A stretch of DNA of 51,707 nucleotides from Candidatus Nanopelagicales bacterium. Lineage in GTDB: Bacteria > Actinomycetota > Actinomycetes > S36-B12. The position numbers and the translations under genes were made by a program. How positions within the stretch are numbered: position 1 is the stretch's first letter; every line of letters starts with the position of its first letter. The stretch is from the NCBI GenBank assembly GCA_030827125.1, contig JAURFD010000015.1, positions 1 to 51,707 of the forward strand, in the 5' to 3' direction. The notes under the pieces were generated by a model, which was not told the origin of the DNA, did no database searches, and was given only the letters and a program-made list of their open reading frames with translations. Below are positions 1 through 8,776 of this stretch, in pieces.

Positions 1-761
1 TGCCGGAAGAGATTCTCCGCGACATTGTTCTCACTCACCCGCAGCATCCACTCGATGGCCTCGGAGAGCTTGCCGCCGCGGATCGCGGCAATCTGTGGAG
101 CGTCGTCGGGAGCGAGCGCACGGCCGGAATCCCGCACCGTGATGCCCTTGCCGCGCAATCCGGAGAGGAAGGCGGAGCGGACGGCCACTGTCGTATCACT
201 GGAGTAGTCGCCGGCAAAGCCCAGCGCACGAACTGCCGAGGCATACGTGGGTGAATCCCCAGGCGCCCAGCCGGGAGCGTCACTGGGCGACGGGAAGAGG
301 TAGTCGTCGACGGCGACCGAGACCGACGTCGTCCCCTGCTTCTTCAGCGCCTTGGCCGTCTTGTTCGCGAGCTTGCTGATGTCACCGCGCGAGAGAAGCG
401 GATCACCCCCGCCGACGAGGATGATCTCCTCGGGCGAGTCACCCTGGGCCACGATGGTCGGGAAACGCGTCTGAACACCGAGCACCGTGAGGGACGTGGC
501 CGCCGTCACGACCTTCATCGTGGACGCCGGGACCTGCTTCTCGTCGCCGTCGTACTCGTAAATCAGTTGGCCATCGACCGACACGGCCACGGTCACGTCG
601 CGTCCAAGCGCGGCGGACGTCACCACCTGGTCGATTCGCGTGCTGAGGCCCGAGCCGGGAGCCGCGTTCGCGGGCATCGTGACGGTCCCCACGAAGGTGA
701 CGACAAGACCAACCCCAGCAGCCAGGCGCATCGTTCGACCTGACGAGTGACCATTCACCAC
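1..761 (-). CDS. dacB: D-alanyl-D-alanine carboxypeptidase/endopeptidase (PBP4/DacB family), 3' end outside window
   Basis: Penicillin-binding protein 4 type peptidase that trims or cleaves peptidoglycan cross-links outside the membrane. Reading the minus strand from 761 gives a short N-terminus, a hydrophobic signal segment (MRLAAGVGLVVTFVGTV) ending near PANAAPG, then the active-site SxxK box as PASTMKVVTA and, near the left edge, an SxN box as SENN. The KTG box should lie beyond base 1, so the gene is cut by the window and not necessarily truncated in the genome. I chose GTG 761 because a TAACGT -10 element sits 7 nt upstream with no Shine-Dalgarno sequence (leaderless). An internal ATG at 731 is the alternative. 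It is transcribed away from the FN3 protein gene at 901. Confidence 0.85.
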   Translation of the reverse strand, partial: MVNGHSSGRTMRLAAGVGLVVTFVGTVTMPANAAPGSGLSTRIDQVVTSAALGRDVTVAVSVDGQLIYEYDGDEKQVPASTMKVVTAATSLTVLGVQTRFPTIVAQGDSPEEIILVGGGDPLLSRGDISKLANKTAKALKKQGTTSVSVAVDDYLFPSPSDAPGWAPGDSPTYASAVRALGFAGDYSSDTTVAVRSAFLSGLRGKGITVRDSGRALAPDDAPQIAAIRGGKLSEAIEWMLRVSENNVAENLFR

Positions 762-768
762 GCCGACC

Positions 769-774
769 ACGTTA
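769..774 (-). promoter_or_regulatory. -10 element of a leaderless promoter for dacB
   Basis: TAACGT on the minus strand is followed by 7 nt and then GTG at 761. It has the same geometry as eight other genes in this window. No clear -35 was recognised. Confidence 0.45.
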
Positions 775-870
775 GCCCGAATGGTCCTCGATGGGCGTGA
801 TCACGGCACTCACCTGCCGAGAATCAGTCGGGAAACAGTAGTCCGGGGGCCACCCGCTCACTGGCTGACG

Positions 871-876
871 TAGGGT
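871..876 (+). promoter_or_regulatory. Putative -10 element for the FN3/Ig-repeat protein
   Basis: TAGGGT lies about 25 nt before the ATG at 901. The implied short leader carries a strong AAGGGGG ribosome binding site, so this gene appears leadered. Confidence 0.35.
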
Positions 877-900
877 GAGACGAGCCTTGAAGGGGGTCAC

Positions 901-3900
901 ATGTCCGCCGTCACGACCCGCTGGAGCGCCGCCGCCGCTGCGGCCGCCGTTGTCGCGTCCGGCCTCATCGCGCCGAGTGTCGCCCAGGCCGCCACGGCCG
1001 ATTTCACGGTCACTGCTACTGCCGCCGGATTCAGCCCCAACACCATCACCCTCACCAAGGCGTCGGGCAACACCATCGAGTTTCAGAACCAGAGCGGTGA
1101 TCCGATCCAGATCTGGGGGGGAGACGACCCCCAGCCCGCGAACTCCCCCTGGGCGGTGGTGGTTAATGCCCCTGGTTCAGTCTTCCCCTGCGATAAGGCC
1201 AATCCGTGTATCGAACCGACTGGATCAGGAACCCTAACGGTCGAGGTCAAGCGCCCAGGGTGGCTCAACGTCTCGCTGGGTTCGTCCGCTGCCAAGGTCA
1301 TGCCGCTCTACTACAAACCGACAAAGGCGCGGAACGTCGTGGCCGCTACGCGAAACCAGTCCCTCACAGTCACGTGGCAGGCACCTGCCGAAACCTACGG
1401 CTGGCCCGTCACGCTGTACGACGTGCTCGCGGAGCCCAGCAAGCAACGGTGCACGGCGCTACCACCGGCGCTCACCTGCACATTGACCGGGCTCCCCAAC
1501 GGGGTCACTCAAACGGTCTTCGTGACGGCGAATACCGCCGGTGGCGTTTCTGATCCCGAGTTCGCTGTGGGTACCCCGGCCAGCAGACCCGGAGCACCGA
1601 AGAGCGTCACCGCCGCAGCCGGAGATGCCAGCGCCACCGTGAGCTGGTCCGCCCCCGACGACACCGGCGGAGCCCCCATCACGGGCTACACGGTGCAGGC
1701 CATCGCGAACGGCTCACAAAGCCCCCAGAGTTGCTCCACCCAAGGCGCCACCTCCTGCACCGTGAGCGGACTCACCAACGGTACGTCGTACTCATTCGCC
1801 GTGTTCGCGACCAACGCCGGCGGCACCGGGAACGGCGGCGTGTCTAACGCGGTGACCCCGGTGGGCAGCCTGCTGGCCCCGACGCCAACCAGCTCGTGGG
1901 ACGCAAGTGCCGGCGAGCTCACAGTGACGTGGTCGCCATACAACTGGGCAGGCAACACGCCGCAGTCCTTCGAGGTCGAGCGCAGCGTGAACGGCCAGCC
2001 CTGGTCCCCGGTGAAAACGGCCACCCCCTTGGCCGAGAGCGTCGTCGTCTACACGCTCAACGCAGGATGGTCGGTTGAGTACCGCGTTCGTGCCCTCAGC
2101 GGAGCGCTGACAAGTCCGTGGGGCGCGACCACAGCAAATATTCCCAATCCCAATATTCCGCTGACCGTGACGAGCGGCGATGCCAGGGCCACGTGGTCCT
2201 GGAGTCCAGTCACCGGCGCAGACCACTACAAAGTGACCTGGTACTCGAAGACTGACCCGTACGACACCGCGACGCTCAACTGCTCTGCGGCACCCTGCAC
2301 CTTCAGCGCAACTGGTCTAGTCAACGGAGAGTCCTACGTCACCTGGGTCGACGCGATCGCCAGCACCGGTCGGGTGATGGCAGAGACGCGGCCCGATGTT
2401 CGATTCACCCCCGCAGCCCCGGCTCCTGTGGCACTGCCCACCCCCTCCGTCGCAGTGTCGTTGACCGGCACCACCGCCCGGCTCGACTGGGCGCCCTACA
2501 ACTGGGGCACCTACACCAAGGACCGATTCCAGGTCCGCTGGACGAATGATGGCGGAGTTACCTGGGTGCCGGTCAACACTTCTGTGAGCCCCCTCGCGAC
2601 CAGCGCAACCATCAGCGGACTGACCCCCGGCTCAACCACGCGCTTCGAAGTACGTGCCGTACCGGCAACTGGCAGCGCGAGCGCGTGGGGTGGAGTCAGC
2701 GCGGTGATTCCGACACCGCCTGTGCCCTTCTCGCTTTCTGCCGCGGCAGGCGATGGTCGGGCCGTGTTGACGTGGAACGTACTGCCGACCGCCGGGCTCA
2801 GCTACAAGATTGTGGACTTTACCGGCAGCGCGCCGACACCTCCCATTGATACCCCCTGCGCAGGCACCACTGGCACCTGCACGTTCACGTTGACGGGGCT
2901 CACCAACGGCACGACGTATCTTTACGCTGTCGAGGCTTTCACCAACGGTGGCAACACGGCCATCACCAATACGGTGTCCGTCACGCCGGTGGCCCCGACG
3001 GCTCCGCTGGATGTGGTGTATCCGGTGCAGACCAACCTGCAGGTGGGCAAGCCGATTGCGATCTCGCCCGACGCTCAGTACTCCTCGGGCAATCCGACGA
3101 GCTTCACCGAGGGCAGTACGCCGTTGCCGTCGGGCCTTAATCTCGATGGCAAGACCGGCGACATCACCGGCACTCCGCTGAGGGCCGTGGATGGACTGTT
3201 CCCGATCAAGGTGGCCAACGCTCAGGGCCAGACCCTCACGGTGCCCCTGCGGCTCATCATCGCCCCCCACACGGTGTCACTGTCCTACCCAGATGTATCC
3301 GGGCACGTGGGGACGCCGCTGACGCTCACACCGAGCTCAAGTCATGTCATCGGCACGATGCGGGACTACCTCATCACGCAGGGAACCCTGCCTGCCGGTA
3401 TGTCGCTCGATGGCACTACAGGCGTGATCAGTGGGACGCCCACCGCGGCGACCACGGGGCCCGTGGCGCTTACCGTGACTGCCCGGGATGACTTTGCCAC
3501 GGCGGCGGCAAACTTCACAATCACGGTCGACTCAGGCGCCGCCACGTTGCAGTTGGCCTACCCGAACGCGGTTGCGCACGTCGGCAAGGCCCAGGGCATC
3601 ACGCCCACGGTGTCCGGTGCACAAGGCACCCTCGCCTTCAGCCTCACGTCCGGCACGCTTCCGGTCGGGCTCTCGCTCAACGCCACGACCGGTGTCATCT
3701 CGGGCACGCCGACCACCGCGCAAGGGGCAACGCCGGTGACAGTGCAGGTCACCGACGGCTCTGCCACCGACGATGTCACCTTCACCATTGAGGTCTTGGC
3801 GCATACCCTCTCGCTGGCCTACCCGAGTTCCACGCGCGACATCGGCGTCCCGGCACAACTCTCACCGGTGATCTCCCACGTCGAAGGGACCGTGACCTAC

Positions 3901-4584
3901 CGACTCACCAAGGGCGCCCTGCCCGCCGGGCTCACGTTGAACACGACAACCGGCAAGATCACCGGAACGCCCACTGCGGTGACCTCCGGGCCTATTGCGC
4001 TGGAGATCACCGCGACGGACGCCTACGCCTCAGCAACCGCAGCATTCACTCTGCAGGTCACTGATCCGACCCCGGCGGTCCCGGTCGTCACCGGAACCCT
4101 CACCCGAGATGTCGAGCGACTTAACGTCATCGGATCGGTGGCTAACGCGAACCCCGGCGACACGGTTACTCCGATGTTCAAACTCACCGGCCAAGACACC
4201 TTCACCGCCGGCGTCCCGGTCATCCTCGACGCCAATAACGCGTTCACCTGGACGCGACTGGTGAGCATCACGAAGTCCGCACAGGTCTACTTCATGGTGC
4301 AGTCGTCCTCATCACCCATCCTGCGCGCCGAACGACCCGCAGTCACCACCACCGGGAGCCGCACCGCCACCACGGTGACCGTGATCGGCGCCGCACGCAA
4401 CATCCGGGCCGGTTCGGTTGTGCACCCGTGGATCAAGGTCAACGGCGGCAAGGCCATCAAGGGCACTCCCCTCGCCGTCGGCACGGACGGATCATTCACC
4501 TGGACCTACGCCGCCGCCAAGGGTGACAGCGTGCGGGTGAAGTTCAACGTGCGCGGCATCAAGTCCGACCCGATTGTGCTGTAG
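901..4584 (+). CDS. Secreted fibronectin type III / putative-Ig (He_PIG) repeat protein, 1227 aa
   Basis: Large secreted protein, probably on or outside the cell surface. The start is ATG 901 with AAGGGGG just upstream. Residues 1-30 are an Ala-rich signal peptide ending near SVAQA. Residues 31-140 have a beta-rich segment (AAGFSPNTITL) that may be cupredoxin-like. From about 143 to 690 there are several FN3-type repeats (TVTWQAP, ATVSWSAPDD, two copies of a W-x-PYNW module). From about 700 to 1060 follow four Ig-like He_PIG repeats with the signature LPxGLSLNxTTGVISGTPT. The last 160 residues hold two related C-terminal repeats (VTGTLTRDVERLNVIGS and ATTVTVIGAARNIRAGS). No catalytic domain, sortase motif or membrane anchor was seen. 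Adhesion or matrix binding is an inference from domain type only. Confidence 0.85.
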   Translation: MSAVTTRWSAAAAAAAVVASGLIAPSVAQAATADFTVTATAAGFSPNTITLTKASGNTIEFQNQSGDPIQIWGGDDPQPANSPWAVVVNAPGSVFPCDKANPCIEPTGSGTLTVEVKRPGWLNVSLGSSAAKVMPLYYKPTKARNVVAATRNQSLTVTWQAPAETYGWPVTLYDVLAEPSKQRCTALPPALTCTLTGLPNGVTQTVFVTANTAGGVSDPEFAVGTPASRPGAPKSVTAAAGDASATVSWSAPDDTGGAPITGYTVQAIANGSQSPQSCSTQGATSCTVSGLTNGTSYSFAVFATNAGGTGNGGVSNAVTPVGSLLAPTPTSSWDASAGELTVTWSPYNWAGNTPQSFEVERSVNGQPWSPVKTATPLAESVVVYTLNAGWSVEYRVRALSGALTSPWGATTANIPNPNIPLTVTSGDARATWSWSPVTGADHYKVTWYSKTDPYDTATLNCSAAPCTFSATGLVNGESYVTWVDAIASTGRVMAETRPDVRFTPAAPAPVALPTPSVAVSLTGTTARLDWAPYNWGTYTKDRFQVRWTNDGGVTWVPVNTSVSPLATSATISGLTPGSTTRFEVRAVPATGSASAWGGVSAVIPTPPVPFSLSAAAGDGRAVLTWNVLPTAGLSYKIVDFTGSAPTPPIDTPCAGTTGTCTFTLTGLTNGTTYLYAVEAFTNGGNTAITNTVSVTPVAPTAPLDVVYPVQTNLQVGKPIAISPDAQYSSGNPTSFTEGSTPLPSGLNLDGKTGDITGTPLRAVDGLFPIKVANAQGQTLTVPLRLIIAPHTVSLSYPDVSGHVGTPLTLTPSSSHVIGTMRDYLITQGTLPAGMSLDGTTGVISGTPTAATTGPVALTVTARDDFATAAANFTITVDSGAATLQLAYPNAVAHVGKAQGITPTVSGAQGTLAFSLTSGTLPVGLSLNATTGVISGTPTTAQGATPVTVQVTDGSATDDVTFTIEVLAHTLSLAYPSSTRDIGVPAQLSPVISHVEGTVTYRLTKGALPAGLTLNTTTGKITGTPTAVTSGPIALEITATDAYASATAAFTLQVTDPTPAVPVVTGTLTRDVERLNVIGSVANANPGDTVTPMFKLTGQDTFTAGVPVILDANNAFTWTRLVSITKSAQVYFMVQSSSSPILRAERPAVTTTGSRTATTVTVIGAARNIRAGSVVHPWIKVNGGKAIKGTPLAVGTDGSFTWTYAAAKGDSVRVKFNVRGIKSDPIVL

Positions 4585-4606
4585 ACCTAGGTGAGTTTCG
4601 CCACAC

Positions 4607-4641
4607 GGGTGGCCCGTTTCCCTCACGGAAGCGGGCCACCC
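4607..4641. terminator. Strong hairpin after the FN3/Ig protein gene
   Basis: GGGTGGCCCGTTTCC pairs with GGAAGCGGGCCACCC across a 5-nt loop. The 15-bp stem has a single G-T wobble. It starts about 22 nt after the stop codon. There is no T-tract, as is common in high-GC actinobacteria. Confidence 0.65.
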
Positions 4642-4716
4642 GGCGTTTCCGGCTTCGCGATCCCGTTCGCAGTCCGGGTAATCTGGAGGCCTAGTTCAGA
4701 AACGGAAGTGATCCTC

Positions 4717-4842
4717 ATGCGGTACATCGCCGCAGCTATCGCCCAAGGCGACATTCTCACCCCCCATTCGATGCAGGCCTCGGGCAATCCTGAGTCCGCC
4801 AGGCCACGCCGGAGTTTCCTCTCCCGCCTCGTTGGTCGCTGA
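4717..4842 (+). CDS. Possible 41-aa small protein
   Basis: Small ORF starting MRYIAAAIAQGDILTPH and ending RRSFLSRLVGR. It lies just beyond the terminator hairpin. A TAATCT -10-like element is at 4678-4683 and a weak purine-rich site (GGAAGTGA) precedes ATG 4717, so it may have its own promoter. The product is basic at the C-terminus with no membrane helix. No family is recognised. It ends 1 nt before the convergent SDR gene stop. It may be spurious. Confidence 0.35.
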   Translation: MRYIAAAIAQGDILTPHSMQASGNPESARPRRSFLSRLVGR

Positions 4843-4843
4843 C

Positions 4844-5677
4844 CTACAGCCTGGCCTTCAGTCGCATCAATTCCTCGAAGATCCGCGTGGATGCCGCGGG
4901 CGCTAGTCGCGCCACCGCGTCGCCCACATAGGTCTCCGGGCCAATCAAGACACGTGCCTTGCGCCGGATCGTCCCTGCGACGATCCGGCGTGCGGCCGTG
5001 CTCGGCTCGATGACGAGGAACTTCTCGAACATCGCCTGCCCGAAATCCCATTCGGCATCGCTCACCCCGGTACCGCGGCGGGAGTTCTTCGCGATGGCCG
5101 TGCGGATCCCCCCGGGAAAGACGGCTGTCACGCCCACCTGCCGCGGCGTTAGCTCAGCCCGCAGCACCTGACTGAATCCGCGCACGCCGAACTTGCTCGC
5201 CGAGTACGCCGCATTGCCCACCGGGCCGATCAGCCCGAACAGCGACGAGACGTTGGTGATGTGCGCGCCCGGACCCAGGTGCGGCAGGAAGGCCGAGGTC
5301 ACGGCCATCGTCGCGCGCAGGTTGATGTCGAGCAGCCAATCCACTTCGTCCATGGACACCTGCGCGAACATCCCGGCTAGACCCACACCCGCGTTGTTGA
5401 CGATGAGGGTCGCGCGCCCGTGATCGGCGATGACGCTCTCAGATAGAGCCGCAGCGGCGGCCTTTTCCGATAGATCCATCGCGTAGGTCGTCACCCGGAC
5501 CCCGGCTCGCGCCGCTTCTTCGGCGGTGTTCGTCAGGCCATCCACATTGCGGTCGACTAGTGCGAGGTCACTGCCAAGCGCGGCGAGCTGGATGGCGACC
5601 TGCTCCCCCATACCGCTTGCTGCTCCAGTGACCAGGGCGACACCGCCGGCGGGTCGAAACGGTTCACGCCGATTCAT
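4844..5677 (-). CDS. Short-chain dehydrogenase/reductase (SDR), 277 aa
   Basis: NAD(P)-dependent oxidoreductase of the classical SDR superfamily. The N-terminal Rossmann motif is TGAASGMG, the NNAG motif follows, and the catalytic Tyr-Lys pair is in YSASKFG with an upstream Ser in NVSS. I chose ATG 5677 (MNRREPF), which has GGAGGGAAG about 8 nt upstream, over an in-frame ATG at 5710. With this start it overlaps the end of the upstream monooxygenase gene by 14 nt, so the two are probably co-transcribed and translationally coupled. The pairing suggests alcohol/ketone interconversion followed by or preceding oxygenation. The actual substrate cannot be read from the sequence. Confidence 0.85.
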   Translation of the reverse strand: MNRREPFRPAGGVALVTGAASGMGEQVAIQLAALGSDLALVDRNVDGLTNTAEEAARAGVRVTTYAMDLSEKAAAAALSESVIADHGRATLIVNNAGVGLAGMFAQVSMDEVDWLLDINLRATMAVTSAFLPHLGPGAHITNVSSLFGLIGPVGNAAYSASKFGVRGFSQVLRAELTPRQVGVTAVFPGGIRTAIAKNSRRGTGVSDAEWDFGQAMFEKFLVIEPSTAARRIVAGTIRRKARVLIGPETYVGDAVARLAPAASTRIFEELMRLKARL

Positions 5678-7130
5678 GGACGTCTTCCCTCCGTCGAACG
5701 ACATAGGCATCGGTGTCTGGACGCCGCATCATGCGCGCGAATCCGTGGGTGCTTTCCGGCCACAGGGCGATGTTTCGGCCGTGTCCGTCCTGATACCAGG
5801 ACCGACATCCGCCCTCCTGCCACACCGTTGTGGCAAGGCGCCGATCAATTTCATCGACATACGCCGTCTGCGCCGATTCGCGGACCTCAATGACCACGTC
5901 CGCCGCAACCGCGGGCACGAGGTAGTCAATCTGTGCCTCACTCATGAGAACCACCGAGGAGTGCCCGAGCCCCGTGTTGGGACCCTGCAGGATGAACAGG
6001 TTGGGGAACCCGGCAACCGTCGTCCCCCGATAGGCGGCCATGTGACTGCGGGCGAAGGTCTCGGCCAGGGTGAGCCCGGTGCGCCCCACGACGCGATCGG
6101 CGAGGGGTGGGTCCATGACCTTGAACCCGGTGGCCCAGACGATGACGTCCACGGGATGCTCGGCTCCGGCCGCGTCGACGATTCCGGTCGGCGTGATGCG
6201 GTCTAGGGCCGGTGCAACTGTGACGTTGCTGCGGGTGAGGGCGGGGTAGTAGTCGTCACTGAGGAGGATCCGCTTGCAGCCCATGTCGTAGTGAGGGGTG
6301 ACGGCCTCGCGGAGCGGCCCGGCCGGGACCTGTGCCTGCAGATGGCGACGAGCCATGCGCTCGCCCATCCGGCGGAACGCTCCCTGTCGGGCGAAGGACA
6401 GCAGTTGCACCTCACGGGCCCACGACGACAACCCTCGCGCGGCCTGCTGAATCGGTGGCACAGCGGCGAGGAGTGACTGATACCAGGAGGGGACTGCCCG
6501 GTCGCGCCTCGGCAAGATCCACGGCGGCGTGCGCTGCAGCACCACGAGTTCCTTGACCTCCGGGGCAATCGCCGGGACGACCTGGATCGCGGAAGCCCCC
6601 GTTCCCACCACCGCAACACGCTTCCCGGTGAGGTCGACGGAGTGATCCCACTGCGCGGTGTGCATCTGGACGCCGGCGAATTGCGCTGAACCGGGGACCA
6701 ATGGCGTGAACGGCTCAGTGAGGCCGCCACATGCACTGATGAGGACGTCGCATTCCAGGTCACCCGCGGAGGTCGTGACCAACCAGGTGAGACTGCCCTC
6801 ATCCCATCGAGCCTGGCGCATCTCGGTGTTGACGCGAAGATGCGGCTCAAGACCGAAGATCTGGACGGCGTTCTCCAGGTAGCCGCGGATTTCCTGCTGC
6901 CCGGCGAACTTGCGGCTCCACTGCGGCCAGGGCGCCACATTCAACTCATAGAGGCGACTTTGCACATCACAGGCGCACCCTGGATAGGTGTTGGCGCGCC
7001 AGGCTCCACCGACGCGGTCCGCTCGCTCGAGGATCACCAGGTCATTGACTCCCGCTCGGCGGAGCTCGATGGCCGCGGCGATTCCGGAGAAGCCGGCTCC
7101 CACGATGCACACCCGCACCCGATCGCCCAC
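5664..7130 (-). CDS. FAD-dependent monooxygenase (FMO / Baeyer-Villiger type), 488 aa
   Basis: Flavoprotein monooxygenase using NADPH and O2. The FAD-binding GxGxxG is near the N-terminus (VGAGFSG) and the second, NADPH-binding Rossmann motif is VAVVGTGASAIQ. Between them is FAGVQMHTAQWD, which fits the Baeyer-Villiger fingerprint FxGxxxHxxxW(P/D). Length is typical for the family. It is the first gene of a two-gene unit with the SDR. The start GTG 7130 follows a TAGGGT -10 element by 6 nt, consistent with a leaderless transcript. It is divergent from the heliorhodopsin gene with only 75 nt between starts, so the two could share regulation. Substrate unknown. Confidence 0.85.
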   Translation of the reverse strand: MGDRVRVCIVGAGFSGIAAAIELRRAGVNDLVILERADRVGGAWRANTYPGCACDVQSRLYELNVAPWPQWSRKFAGQQEIRGYLENAVQIFGLEPHLRVNTEMRQARWDEGSLTWLVTTSAGDLECDVLISACGGLTEPFTPLVPGSAQFAGVQMHTAQWDHSVDLTGKRVAVVGTGASAIQVVPAIAPEVKELVVLQRTPPWILPRRDRAVPSWYQSLLAAVPPIQQAARGLSSWAREVQLLSFARQGAFRRMGERMARRHLQAQVPAGPLREAVTPHYDMGCKRILLSDDYYPALTRSNVTVAPALDRITPTGIVDAAGAEHPVDVIVWATGFKVMDPPLADRVVGRTGLTLAETFARSHMAAYRGTTVAGFPNLFILQGPNTGLGHSSVVLMSEAQIDYLVPAVAADVVIEVRESAQTAYVDEIDRRLATTVWQEGGCRSWYQDGHGRNIALWPESTHGFARMMRRPDTDAYVVRRREDVHESA

Positions 7131-7136
7131 ACACCC

Positions 7137-7142
7137 ACCCTA
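7137..7142 (-). promoter_or_regulatory. -10 element of a leaderless promoter for the monooxygenase
   Basis: TAGGGT on the minus strand is followed by 6 nt and GTG 7130, with no Shine-Dalgarno sequence between. Confidence 0.5.
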
Positions 7143-7180
7143 GGTGTCGCAAAGCAGATGCGCTGGGATCCTGGGCCCTC

Positions 7181-7186
7181 TACGGT
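7181..7186 (+). promoter_or_regulatory. Putative -10 element for heliorhodopsin
   Basis: TACGGT lies 19 nt upstream of ATG 7206. The implied leader of about 13 nt contains GAAGGGGG, a good ribosome binding site. Confidence 0.4.
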
Positions 7187-7205
7187 GGAGGCCGAAGGGG
7201 GTTCC

Positions 7206-7991
7206 ATGGCAACCGACGCTCCGATCAACATCACCGCGCAGCAGCAGTCCAGCCTGAGACGCTGGAACATCATTGCGGGGTTCGCCCACGCCACGCAGGC
7301 GGTCCTGATCCTCGTGCTGTCCTCGGACTTCAGCCTGCCGGTGACGTCGACCTACATCCTCGGCCCGCCCGGGACGACCGCCTCAGAGACGGTCACCCTC
7401 TTCAACTCCCCCATTGCCCTGGGCGTGGCGCTGTTCTTCGCGCTCAGCGCCTTCTTCCACTTCTTCGTCGCCACGATCGGCTTCCGGCGATACATCGGCG
7501 GCCTGAGCGAGCAACGCAACATCGCACGCTGGGTCGAGTACTCCATCTCCTCGTCAATCATGATCGTTCTCATCCTGCAGATCACCGGCATCACCGATGC
7601 TTGGGCGCTCCTTGCGGTCTTCGGCGTCAACGCCTCGATGATCCTCTTCGGCTGGCTGCAGGAAAAATACGAGGTTCCGGGCAAGGGCGGCTGGCTGCCC
7701 TTCATCTTCGGCTGTATCGCCGGCATCGTGCCCTGGATCATCGTCGTCTTCCAGTTGATCCGCCCTGGCGCTACCGGGCAGGCGGAGGTGCCCGCATTTG
7801 TCTGGGGCATCGTGATCAGCCTGTTCATCTTCTTCAACATCTTCGCCCTCAACCAATGGCTGCAGTACAAGCGCGTCGGACGCTGGAGCAACTACCTGTA
7901 CGGCGAGAAGTGGTACATCATCCTCAGCCTCGTGGCCAAGTCACTGCTCGCCTGGCAGGTCTTCGCCGGGACACTGGTGCCGCCGGCCTGA
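7206..7991 (+). CDS. Heliorhodopsin, 261 aa
   Basis: Seven-helix retinal photoreceptor of the heliorhodopsin family, which sits inverted in the membrane relative to type-1 rhodopsins and for which ion pumping has not been shown in most members. Diagnostic features seen: LGPPGTT after helix A, RWVEYSISSSIMIVL with the counterion Glu at residue 111, the stretch FGVNASMILFGWLQEKYE, FGCIAGIVPWI, and the Schiff-base Lys at residue 245 in SLVAKSLLAW. His28 and His85 correspond to the two conserved intracellular-side histidines of the reference protein 48C12. ATG 7206 is preceded by GAAGGGGG. It is divergent from the FMO gene and its end is 3 nt from the convergent DUF4190 gene. No carotenoid or retinal biosynthesis gene (e.g. 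blh) is in the window. Confidence 0.95.
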   Translation: MATDAPINITAQQQSSLRRWNIIAGFAHATQAVLILVLSSDFSLPVTSTYILGPPGTTASETVTLFNSPIALGVALFFALSAFFHFFVATIGFRRYIGGLSEQRNIARWVEYSISSSIMIVLILQITGITDAWALLAVFGVNASMILFGWLQEKYEVPGKGGWLPFIFGCIAGIVPWIIVVFQLIRPGATGQAEVPAFVWGIVISLFIFFNIFALNQWLQYKRVGRWSNYLYGEKWYIILSLVAKSLLAWQVFAGTLVPPA

Positions 7992-7994
7992 CGA

Positions 7995-8705
7995 CTAGCG
8001 CACGTCGAGGATGCGGGCGGTGCCTCCGGTGACCGAGAAGTAGACCAGGCTGGTGTTGGTGCCGAGGCTGCACTCGGCTCCGACGCCGTACACCGTGGTG
8101 TCCTTCACCAGGTCCTCCTTCATGGTGTAGACCGGCCCGGAGAATGTGCACTCGTTGTTGATGACCAGCGAGGCATTGGACTCCATGACGTACTCACCGT
8201 CGGCAAGGCCCGTCTGAGTGTTCGTGACGGGATCGACGGTGCTTGCCACCTGAGCGAAGATCCCGATTCCGAGCGCCGCGATGATGGCGAAGACGACACC
8301 GACCACGATGTAGACGCCGATGTTGATCCAGGCGATGATCCGCGTCGCGGTGTTCATGCCGGCACCACCGATGGCGCCACCGGAAGCCTCGATCTCCTTG
8401 CTTGACGAGCGAGCAAAGAACAGGGCGGCGACCGCCGCGATAATCGGGCAGATGAACCACGATCCAATGGCGAGGACGAGACCGACGATCGCGTTATTCG
8501 ACGTCGGCGGCTGGGCACCGGGCATGGGGGCCGGCGGAGGCGAGCCGACGGGAGACGGGGCGGAGGGCGCGGCCGCGGGCGATGGGCCTTGCGGTGGTGG
8601 CGTCGCGGCCGACCAGGTCGTGCCGTCCCAGTAGCGCTGCTGGCCCGGGTTCTGCGGATCGGGATACCAGCCTGGGGCTGCGGATCCTGGCGTCTGATCA
8701 CTCAC
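7995..8705 (-). CDS. DUF2510 + DUF4190 membrane protein, 236 aa
   Basis: Actinobacterial membrane protein of unknown function. The N-terminus carries the Trp-rich DUF2510 motif (GWYPDPQNPGQQRYWDGTTW, about residues 11-30), followed by a Pro/Ala-rich linker. Two DUF4190-type hydrophobic helices flank a basic/acidic loop (FFARSSSKEIEASGG). About 80 extracytoplasmic residues follow, including two Cys (NNECTFSG and AECSLGTN) that could form a disulfide. GTG 8705 was chosen because GAGGAGG lies 6 nt upstream; longer in-frame starts lack this. It is convergent with heliorhodopsin. Confidence 0.75.
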   Translation of the reverse strand: MSDQTPGSAAPGWYPDPQNPGQQRYWDGTTWSAATPPPQGPSPAAAPSAPSPVGSPPPAPMPGAQPPTSNNAIVGLVLAIGSWFICPIIAAVAALFFARSSSKEIEASGGAIGGAGMNTATRIIAWINIGVYIVVGVVFAIIAALGIGIFAQVASTVDPVTNTQTGLADGEYVMESNASLVINNECTFSGPVYTMKEDLVKDTTVYGVGAECSLGTNTSLVYFSVTGGTARILDVR

Positions 8706-8776
8706 GGCGACCTCCTCAGTCAGTGCGCCCTCCCGCCTTGTCCGGGGCGCCATCTCCACCCTAACCCTGGCAGTCC

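Noticed and set aside
6840-7205. N-terminal extension of the heliorhodopsin frame
   Set aside because: It is antisense to the monooxygenase gene; ATG 7206 has a good ribosome binding site and gives the family length.
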